Source: Methanomassiliicoccales archaeon UBA280 (lineage in GTDB: Archaea > Thermoplasmatota > Thermoplasmata > SG8-5). From it: a stretch of DNA of 64,000 nucleotides. The notes beneath the pieces are model-generated. The model saw only the letters and a list, made by a program, of their open reading frames with translations, had not been told where the DNA came from and searched no databases. The stretch covers positions 15,770 through 79,769 of the forward strand of contig DAKD01000027.1 in assembly GCA_002499085.1 (NCBI GenBank). Direction: 5' to 3'. Below, one piece after another: positions 58,257 through 64,000 of this stretch. Every line of letters begins with the position of its first letter. Within the stretch, counting starts at the first letter, position 1. Position numbers and translations under genes: made by a program.

Positions 58257-59516
58257 ATGAGATTGACAGAAAACATACTAAACTCGGACATAAGTGAGAT
58301 AGAAATCGAACACGACGGCGTAAGCATCCCGTCATCGACCAGGCTTGAAAAGGCAATGAAAATACTGGAACTGGACGACCCGATACATGAGGTCGAACAT
58401 GGTATTTTCACGGTCAAGAGTCAAAGCGGATACGGGCTTTACAAGGTTGAGGATTCTGGCGAATGGAAGTGCAACTGCCCGGATTACATCACGCGCGGCG
58501 GGGAGTGCAAGCATATTCTGGCAACGAGGTATTATCTCGAAGTCCAGAGGGAAACAATCACAGGCACAATATCCGAGAAAATCCCGATTGCGCCGAGCCA
58601 AGCATGGTCGGCATACAACAAAGCACAAGTCATGGAAGGCGAGATATTCGAGAAATTACTCCGTGAATTGTGCGACACAATACCAGAGCCAGAGTATGAA
58701 TTTGGCAGACCAACAATCCCAATCGCAGACCAAGTATTCTGCGCGGTCATGAAGTCTTACAGCATGATGTCCAGCCGAAGGGCGCACACGTTCCTGAGAG
58801 ATGCGGAAAAGAACGGAACGCTTACCCATGCACCGCATTTCAACCAAGTTTCAAAGACCCTATTAAAGCGTGAGATAACGTCCGTATTGCAGAAATTGAT
58901 AAGGAAATCCGCGATTCCACTGGCCAGCATCGAATCTGATTTTGCGATTGATTCCAGCGGGTTTTCAACGTCCAAGTTCAACGCTTATTGCGGCGCAAAG
59001 CATGGTGTAAAGAAAACCCACGACTGGATAAAGGCGCACATCTGCACCGGAGTAATAACCAACGTAGTAACCGATGTAGTTATTACAGACGGGCATGGGG
59101 CTGATTCCCCGCAGTTCGAGGGATTGTTGAGGGGTACAGCCGAGTCCTTCGAGATAAGCGAAGTATCCGCAGATAAAGCCTATTCATCAAGGCTTAACCA
59201 CGATGTAGCCATTGAGGTCGGCGGTCAGGCGTTGATTCCTTTCAAGAGTAATGCAAACGGGAAAAAGCAAGGCTCGAAGGCATGGAAAAATGCTTACCAC
59301 TATTTCCAGTTGCACCGGGATGAGTTCAACGCCAGATACCACAAGAGGTCGAATGTTGAAACTACCTTTGGCGCGATGAAGGCCAAGTTCGGCGAGAACC
59401 TCAAATCTAAGAAGTGGGTTGCCCAAGGTAATGAATTACTTTGTAAGATACTGGCCTACAATATCACCGTGCTAATCGCCCAGATGTATGAGTCCGGCAT
59501 CGAGCCGGACTTCTAA
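58257..59516 (+). CDS. DDE transposase with N-terminal SWIM zinc finger
   Basis: 419 residues. A SWIM finger C72-x-C74-x9-C84-x-H86 ('CNCPDYITRGGECKH') is followed by a helical region and an IS5/IS4-like DDE core: Asp232 ('AIDSSGF'), Asp306 ('SADKAYSS') and Glu368 ('RSNVETTF', with the nearby Y-x..R-x3-E signature). All three acidic residues are present, so the protein should be active. It moves the flanking element by cut-and-paste or copy-paste. SWIM domains bind DNA or protein and may recognise the TAAAGTC repeats. A 9-base target duplication would suit the IS5 group. Confidence 0.92.
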   Translation: MRLTENILNSDISEIEIEHDGVSIPSSTRLEKAMKILELDDPIHEVEHGIFTVKSQSGYGLYKVEDSGEWKCNCPDYITRGGECKHILATRYYLEVQRETITGTISEKIPIAPSQAWSAYNKAQVMEGEIFEKLLRELCDTIPEPEYEFGRPTIPIADQVFCAVMKSYSMMSSRRAHTFLRDAEKNGTLTHAPHFNQVSKTLLKREITSVLQKLIRKSAIPLASIESDFAIDSSGFSTSKFNAYCGAKHGVKKTHDWIKAHICTGVITNVVTDVVITDGHGADSPQFEGLLRGTAESFEISEVSADKAYSSRLNHDVAIEVGGQALIPFKSNANGKKQGSKAWKNAYHYFQLHRDEFNARYHKRSNVETTFGAMKAKFGENLKSKKWVAQGNELLCKILAYNITVLIAQMYESGIEPDF

Positions 59517-59749
59517 TTTAATTTTGATTTGTTCATCATATCTGGTTCTTTTTTAAGACAAAAAAGACACGGTAATTTATACTTCATTTCACTCGATTCT
59601 AAAAAATTAATAGCCTCATTCTTTGTTTCAAACGAGTGCCATGTGCCATGTTTATCATCAATCGGCGCACCCATTTTTTTTATTTCTTTACATCCTTCAA
59701 TATGCAACCGCCCAGTACTTGTTAATTTGTCTAAATATACCCAATACAT
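59513..59749 (-). CDS. Small Ada-like zinc-ribbon protein (transposon cargo)
   Basis: 78 residues. 'RLHIEGCKEIKKMG', 'TWHSFETKNEAINFL' and 'LPCLFCLKKEP' resemble the His/Cys pattern of small Ada-type or Ada-like metal-binding domains (H-x3-C ... C-x2-C). It ends tail-to-tail with the transposase gene, sharing four bases. AT-rich like the cassette. Real gene status is likely but not certain; function unknown. Confidence 0.55.
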   Translation of the reverse strand: MYWVYLDKLTSTGRLHIEGCKEIKKMGAPIDDKHGTWHSFETKNEAINFLESSEMKYKLPCLFCLKKEPDMMNKSKLN

Positions 59750-59805
59750 AGATTTCCACCTAAATTCAATATGCTCTGAGAGTACTTAATATTTAAGCTG
59801 AAACC

Positions 59806-59867
59806 GACCCTAAAGTATCGTTTCTGACCCAGAAGTAGCCATTTCAGAGGACTTTAAGTGCAACGCT
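59806..59867 (-). repeat. Right end: subterminal repeats and terminal inverted repeat
   Basis: GACCCTAAAGTA (59806-59817) and TGACCCAGAAGTA (about 59825-59837) repeat the left-end TGACCyTAAAGTC motif in the same orientation, while the terminal GACTTTAAGTGCAACGC (59850-59866) is inverted relative to the left TIR. Confidence 0.7.
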
Positions 59868-59986
59868 GTTGATTGCCGTAATATTTTCAATATGTAATAT
59901 AAAAATATGATGGGTATGTCGCAGAAATGAGGTCAAATATATGGTTTCAAAAAGTTTTATATGGAAGTTACTGCCTTGTGTTCATT

Positions 59987-60922
59987 GTGAAGCCCAGAAA
60001 CGAGACTGTGACTGATCTGCATGGCATGCTTCTGAGGGCCGGTTTTGCCGCTTCGGACCCCAAAGACCTTGTCCACTCGGGGTTCGACATAGTCGCCAGA
60101 AGGGACCAGGTCATCCTTGTCATCAAAGTTGTAACCAATGCGAACTCCCTCAACGAAGAGATGCTCACCGGGATGAAGACGCTCTCCAACGCAGTAAGGG
60201 GTTCCGCGATCCTAATCGCCCTTAAATCCGGAACAGAACCGATTGAAGACGGCGTCGTATACACAAGGACCGGTATACCGATGATTTCTCTGGGTACGCT
60301 GAGAGACCTCATTGAGGATGGCATCCCCCCGATAGTTTATGCGGCCAGCGGCGGCTTCTATGTCGAGGTGGACTCGGAGGTCCTGAGGAAGGCAAGGGAC
60401 GGGGGGCTTTCTCTGGGCGACATTGCGGAAATGGCCGGGGTGACCAGGCGCACGATAAAGATGTACGAGGACGGGATGAGCGCGAAACTGGATGTGGCTC
60501 TTCGGATTGAGAAGGGCCTTGGAAAGGAGATCATATTGCCTCTGGACCCGCTGTCCTGCAGAGGCGTCGACGATTCGCCCGGGCATCCGGAGGAATTTCA
60601 CGGCCTTGCCGGGGAGATATTCCTGAGGCTCAGCCACATCGGATACAATGTGAACCCCGCGGCAAGATGCCCCTTTGACGGCGTTGCGACGGATAAGGAT
60701 GTGGTACTCCTGGCCGGGGTTGACCAGAAAAGGCCCGGCTTGGACAGGCGGGCCAGGGCCATATCCGTGCTTTCAAGAGTCCTGGAGAAGCATTCGGTCA
60801 TTTTCGTGGACAGGCTGGGCGAGAAGCTGAACCTTGAGGGCACGCCCCTGGTTTGCACAAGCGAGCTGCAGAAGGCCAGGGACAGGAAGAAGGTAATGGA
60901 TCTGATCGAGGAGAGGGTCTGA
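59987..60922 (+). CDS. COG1395-type archaeal HTH transcription regulator
   Basis: About 311 residues from GTG 59987; the TATA box GTTTTATATGG (about 59953-59963) lies 25-30 bases before, suggesting a leaderless start and excluding the longer frame from 59927. The N-terminal domain (1-110) is a restriction-endonuclease-like fold ('SGFDIVARRDQVILVIKVVT'), followed by an XRE-type HTH ('LSLGDIAEMAGVTRRTIKMY', about 135-160) and a C-terminal domain ('FLRLSHIGYNVNPAARCPFD', 'VVLLAGV'). This architecture is the archaeal putative HTH regulator family COG1395. Targets unknown. Its TGA overlaps the next start as TGATG. Confidence 0.88.
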   Translation: MKPRNETVTDLHGMLLRAGFAASDPKDLVHSGFDIVARRDQVILVIKVVTNANSLNEEMLTGMKTLSNAVRGSAILIALKSGTEPIEDGVVYTRTGIPMISLGTLRDLIEDGIPPIVYAASGGFYVEVDSEVLRKARDGGLSLGDIAEMAGVTRRTIKMYEDGMSAKLDVALRIEKGLGKEIILPLDPLSCRGVDDSPGHPEEFHGLAGEIFLRLSHIGYNVNPAARCPFDGVATDKDVVLLAGVDQKRPGLDRRARAISVLSRVLEKHSVIFVDRLGEKLNLEGTPLVCTSELQKARDRKKVMDLIEERV

Positions 60923-61539
60923 TGCCGGGGGAACTGATTGTCGCCGGCGCAGTCAGGGGACTTGTTTCCGAGGGGGAAAGGATAGCGAAAATCATCGGGG
61001 ATGTCATGCCTGATGCAATCGGTTTGGCCGTATCCAAAGAGGGGCTTTCGGCCATGAGTGAGCTTGCCGGTTCAGCAAAGCACAGCTCTGACCCGACAAA
61101 CACCGAGGAGAGGGTATACATAAAGGGCCTGGCCGCTTTCGGCAAGGTCATGAAGCCGCCGCCCTGCTTCTCGGCCGCTCTGGACTCTGGAATTCCCGTA
61201 ACGCCGCTGGATATGGGCGATGAGCATTACACTGCCGCATACTGCAGGTATGTGACGACTTGGGACATGATGCGGCAGGGAAGGAGCCAGAAGAGCATGC
61301 TCCGGCACAAATTCAAGGCCGCGACCCCGAAAGAGTTCGTTCTCGAGTGGGACAGGATGGTGAACCGGTTTGACGGCTACAGGGCCTTGGAGGCGTCCAG
61401 GGAGATGTGGCTGGCCAAAGGTGCCTGCCGATTGGCAGAGAGATATCCGAAAACGCTGGTGATTCTGGAATACGAGAGGCTGCGCGGCTTTCTGAAATAC
61501 CTGGAGAAGTCAGGCTGCAATTGCATTGTCAGGGAATGA
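60922..61539 (+). CDS. TraB/PrgY-like protein
   Basis: 205 residues from the ATG in TGATG, coupled to the COG1395 gene. 'LIVAGAVRGLVSEGERIAKI' followed by 'MPDAIGLAVSKEGLSAM' and the late 'LEASREMWLAKGACRLAERY', then 'TLVILEYERLRGFLKYLEK', resemble the TraB/PrgY/GumN superfamily, in which a Gly-x2-His motif is usual; here it is GAVRG, lacking His. No membrane span. Biochemical role unknown. The 3' end overlaps the convergent pilin-like gene by 11 bases. Confidence 0.5.
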   Translation: MPGELIVAGAVRGLVSEGERIAKIIGDVMPDAIGLAVSKEGLSAMSELAGSAKHSSDPTNTEERVYIKGLAAFGKVMKPPPCFSAALDSGIPVTPLDMGDEHYTAAYCRYVTTWDMMRQGRSQKSMLRHKFKAATPKEFVLEWDRMVNRFDGYRALEASREMWLAKGACRLAERYPKTLVILEYERLRGFLKYLEKSGCNCIVRE

Positions 61540-62062
61540 TGGACATTCGCACGAATGAGTCCGGGCCAAGACCGTCGCCGTTCAGGTCTGTTTCCGAGGT
61601 CATGCATTCCGCCAGTATGATGCAGTCTTGCGAGGTGGCTGTCAGAGGCACGTCTGCAACCCCGCACAGGGGCACGTTGGGCGAGATTACCGGAACAATG
61701 CATTCGGCCCTGCCCTGGATCTTGTATCTTATTGTCGATGACATGTTGCCTCCCGGCATGTCCCCGAATATCACATATTCGACCTTTGCCATTGTGCCGG
61801 AGGCAGGGTTGAAGTCTATGGCTATGCTGTTGCCCGGGCCGGATGCGTACACTGTCTGGGCCGCCATGGATACTTCCCGGATTTCGGAGAGAACGGACTC
61901 CTCCACCCTGTTCGCGTCATAGGCCTTGAACGACCCGAATACCATGGGGACTGTTATGGCTGTTATGACCAACGCTATTATCAGCCTGAGCGGCAGGCCC
62001 TCGACTGCCGCGATGTCATTTCCCAGATCCCGCCACGGCTTCGGACGTTTCATGTCCTGCAT
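61529..62062 (-). CDS. Type IV pilin-like secreted protein
   Basis: 177 residues. A basic N-terminus is followed by 'AAVEGLPLRLIIALVITAIT', the tripartite class III signal-peptide arrangement with a Glu and a hydrophobic helix, then a beta-rich exported domain with 'CIVPVISPNVPLCGV' and 'DCIILAECMT' cysteines. The next gene shares the VEGLPLxLII stretch, so both would be processed by the same PibD-like peptidase and assembled into a surface filament or remain as pseudopilins. 22 bases downstream of its companion, same strand. Confidence 0.6.
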   Translation of the reverse strand: MQDMKRPKPWRDLGNDIAAVEGLPLRLIIALVITAITVPMVFGSFKAYDANRVEESVLSEIREVSMAAQTVYASGPGNSIAIDFNPASGTMAKVEYVIFGDMPGGNMSSTIRYKIQGRAECIVPVISPNVPLCGVADVPLTATSQDCIILAECMTSETDLNGDGLGPDSFVRMSIIP

Positions 62063-62084
62063 TCTCCGGTTATGGATCAGGCCA

Positions 62085-62510
62085 TCAGGACACTACCACG
62101 AACGCGGTCTTCTCGGTGTAAACCGTTCCCGTGAACTTGCCCACGATATTGATGTTCCCTGTTGTTCCCCCGGGCACTGACGGGGTGACTGTGAAGGTCG
62201 CGGTCCCATCGCTTCCTGTTGTCAATACCTGCGTGTCCACATTGGCGCCGGAGATTTCTACGACCACGCCTTCGAGATGGTTGTTTTTCGTGTCCCAGGC
62301 AGTGACTACTATCGTGCTCTGAATGTCGCTGTCCACTGTTATCGGGGACACTGTCAGTTGGTCCAGGTCGGCCTTGTCCTGCCACGGGGCGAGCCATCCC
62401 AATACTATTACGAGGACTATCGCCGCAACAGCCACCATTATGATCAATTGCAGCGGCAGCCCTTCTACGGCTCCGCTGGAGTTTTTGCTGATTTTGCGAT
62501 TAATGTTCAT
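62085..62510 (-). CDS. Type IV pilin-like protein with Ig-like domain
   Basis: 141 residues. N-terminus 'SSGAVEGLPLQLIIMVAVAA' is a class III signal helix like that of the downstream gene. The rest (about 45-141) is one Ig-like fold: 'IQSTIVVTAWDTKNNHLEGV', 'GSDGTATFTVTPSVPGG', 'GTVYTEKTAFVVV'. It should be exposed on the surface after peptidase processing. No assembly ATPase or peptidase genes are in the window. Confidence 0.62.
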   Translation of the reverse strand: MNINRKISKNSSGAVEGLPLQLIIMVAVAAIVLVIVLGWLAPWQDKADLDQLTVSPITVDSDIQSTIVVTAWDTKNNHLEGVVVEISGANVDTQVLTTGSDGTATFTVTPSVPGGTTGNINIVGKFTGTVYTEKTAFVVVS

Positions 62511-62563
62511 TGTCTTCCCTCACTGAATGCGGATATTGTTGTTGATATTTAAAAGTTGCATAT

Positions 62564-63796
62564 TCAGGTGCGCGTCGGCCCGGGCAACCTTATGCCCCTG
62601 ACGGCCCCGGCCTTTATGGCCAGAGTTAACAGAAGCGCAAGCCCGGCAAGCGAAACTGCTGCACCGAACATGAACGTTGCCCATGAGCCGTATGCATCCC
62701 ACAGAATGCCCCCGACAATTGCCATGGGAAGTGCGGCTATTCCTATTGCCATATTGTACAGACCGAGCGCCGAACCCCTGAGGTCCGGGGGCGCTATATC
62801 CACCACCAGCGCTTTCTGCACGCTGTGTGTCAGAGCATAGGCAAATCCGTACAGCACGAATGCGGCGAGGGCAAGCCACACATCGCGGCAGATTATGGCG
62901 ATCAGGAACATCCCGAACATTGAAAGATATCCCACTAGGATCACCGGGTACCTGCCTATCTTGTCTGAGATTGTGCCTGCCGGAAGCGAGAATCCCGCGT
63001 AGACTATGTTGAAGGCGAGGTAAAGGAGGATGGCCACTACGGGCGTTGCGCCCGATTCCACGGAGAGTATGACCAAGAACGAAGTCATGACGGAAGTTAC
63101 TGATAGAATGGCCATGGCGAGAATGAAAACCTTGAGCTCCACGGGAAGCCGTTTGAGGCTTTTCATTACTGGCATGCAATCTTTCGAACTGTTGACAGGC
63201 TGTTTGGGCTTCTCTTTGATCAGGAAAATCAGCAGAACGGCAACTGTAGCCGGGATTGCGGAGAGCAGGAATATGGTCCTGTAGCCCAAAGCCAGCACTG
63301 AAACGAGAGCCAATGCGATGATAACTCCTACGGCCGCTCCGGCTGTGTCCATGGCCTGGTGGAAGCCATATGCCTTTCCCCTCGTCTCTGGCGTGGATGA
63401 GTCGGCCAGGAGTGCGTCTTTGGGTGCGGCGCGTATGCCCTTTCCCACCCGCTCGGCTATCTTCAGGCCCACCACATGCTGCCACATGGTTGAAAAGGCG
63501 AAAAGCAGTTTTGAAGCTGTCGACAGGGAGTATCCCGCAGTCATGAAAGGAGTCCTTTTCGGTGTTCTGTCGCACAATATCCCGGATGCAGCTTTCAAAA
63601 TACTGGCTGTGCTCTCGGCCGCGCCTTCAAGGAGGCCGACAACAAGCATGGGAGCGACAAGAACTTCTGTAAGGAACAGCGGAAGGATGGGCATTATCAT
63701 CTCCGAGCTGGCGTCCGTGAGGAAGCTGATGACGCCTATGAGTATGACATTCAGTGAGAGGCCGCCCAGGTAGCGCTTTCCAGACTTGGGATTCAT
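62564..63796 (-). CDS. Major facilitator superfamily transporter
   Basis: 410 residues with 12 spans. 'LCDRTPKRTPFMTAGYSLST' occupies the loop 2-3 signature position, 'ERVGKGIRAAPKDALLADSS' is the strongly conserved block of a group of MFS proteins found with stress or metal functions, and 'GFSLPAGTISDKIGRYPVIL' repeats the signature in the second half. A secondary carrier of unknown substrate in the cytoplasmic membrane. It starts 204 bases before the window end and lies 53 bases upstream of the pilin-like pair. Confidence 0.9.
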   Translation of the reverse strand: MNPKSGKRYLGGLSLNVILIGVISFLTDASSEMIMPILPLFLTEVLVAPMLVVGLLEGAAESTASILKAASGILCDRTPKRTPFMTAGYSLSTASKLLFAFSTMWQHVVGLKIAERVGKGIRAAPKDALLADSSTPETRGKAYGFHQAMDTAGAAVGVIIALALVSVLALGYRTIFLLSAIPATVAVLLIFLIKEKPKQPVNSSKDCMPVMKSLKRLPVELKVFILAMAILSVTSVMTSFLVILSVESGATPVVAILLYLAFNIVYAGFSLPAGTISDKIGRYPVILVGYLSMFGMFLIAIICRDVWLALAAFVLYGFAYALTHSVQKALVVDIAPPDLRGSALGLYNMAIGIAALPMAIVGGILWDAYGSWATFMFGAAVSLAGLALLLTLAIKAGAVRGIRLPGPTRT

Positions 63797-64000
63797 TGCT
63801 GGGGGATGCCTCTGCGATTAGAAATAGATTGGGACGAATTGACATGTTGCGAAGCCCTGCCCGGCTAGATGGACATTTTTATTCTTGTGTTCATAAAATG
63901 CGAAGGATGAAAGAAACGCAGCTGTGCAAGAGTTGTAAATGCGACCGCTGCAATGCATTATAATCGCGCGGTCGTAGACACGGCCGAATTTGCCACTTAT
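63797..64000. other. Right-edge intergenic region
   Basis: No gene supported. CGAAGGATGAAA followed by TGCAAGAG (63901-63931) repeats the arrangement at 46842-46873, and a short Cys-rich frame (MKETQLCKSCKCDRCNAL) ends at 63963. The last bases hold GCCGAATTTGCC, possibly half of another GCCGAAT palindrome. Confidence 0.35.

Larger units (their letters stand above)
56053..59876. mobile_element. 3.8-kb transposon carrying a restriction-modification cassette
   Basis: The element spans 56062-59867 and is flanked by 9-base direct repeats GTTGATTGC (56053-56061, 59868-59876), an evident target duplication. Ends are inverted: GCGTTGCACCTAAAGTC (56063-56079) and, on the other strand, GCGTTGCACTTAAAGTC (59850-59866), one mismatch in 17. 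Inside are a DDE transposase on the plus strand and, on the minus strand, an AbrB-like regulator, an adenine methyltransferase and a candidate restriction enzyme, plus a small zinc-ribbon-like ORF. The cargo is visibly richer in A/T than the chromosome around it, which fits lateral transfer. It sits between the glycosyltransferase and COG1395 genes and breaks no gene. Confidence 0.88.

Overview
The window reads as chromosomal DNA of a euryarchaeon. The archaeal signs are a FEN-1 nuclease and a family B DNA polymerase, both ending in PCNA-binding peptides; archaeal-type ether-lipid headgroup genes (pssA/asd); a YchF GTPase with TGS domain; COG1395-, COG1340- and COG1031-like archaeal proteins; TATA boxes 25-30 bases before leaderless or near-leaderless starts; and an initiator tRNA gene split by introns with bulge-helix-bulge junctions. 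A member of Thermoplasmatota is my best guess from the gene style (secreted SBBP/PKD proteins, paralogous binding proteins, pilin-like proteins), but no rRNA is present to prove it.

Layout. 1-6.2 kb: the end of an indolepyruvate oxidoreductase subunit, a membrane metalloprotease-like protein, an ORF6N gene broken by an in-frame TGA, gcvH, fen and a surface protein. 6.3-7.6 kb: malic enzyme. 7.6-25.7 kb: a minus-strand block of six large exported proteins, four family 5 solute-binding proteins with Ig-like tails and two beta-propeller/PKD proteins. Successive genes overlap by ATGA except at one AT-rich break near 16 kb. 25.8-30.3 kb: a membrane metallophosphoesterase with a 3'-end relic of a second copy, an 805-residue coiled-coil protein and a DUF4184-like membrane protein. 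30.4-38.3 kb: housekeeping genes ychF-polB, asd-pssA, pdxS, a KaiC-like ATPase and a two-domain winged-helix regulator.

38.3-45.4 kb holds a 2322-residue transmembrane protein. It has a cytosolic helix-hairpin-helix, eight zinc ribbons and a 19-fold Asn-Gly tract, and an exterior of lamin-tail and DUF11 repeats. A tiny membrane protein follows it. 45.5-53.9 kb: a TPR protein, a COG1340 coiled-coil protein, glyA, an MFS carrier, a COG1031 radical SAM protein and a DedA protein, with two hairpin-rich intergenic regions. 54.06-54.29 kb: initiator tRNA-Met with a 30-nt anticodon-loop intron and a 128-nt T-loop intron. Then come a stand-alone E1-like protein and a GT2 glycosyltransferase.

56.06-59.87 kb is a 3.8-kb transposon with terminal inverted repeats and a 9-bp target duplication. 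Its DDE transposase has a SWIM zinc finger, and it carries an AT-rich cargo of an N6-adenine methyltransferase, a candidate restriction enzyme and an AbrB-type regulator, i.e. an apparent mobile restriction-modification system. The right end has a COG1395 regulator, a TraB-like protein, two type IV pilin-like proteins and an MFS carrier.

The strongest candidates for something undescribed are the restriction-modification transposon, the two-intron initiator tRNA, the giant zinc-ribbon/NG-repeat membrane protein, and the arrays of hairpins between genes.
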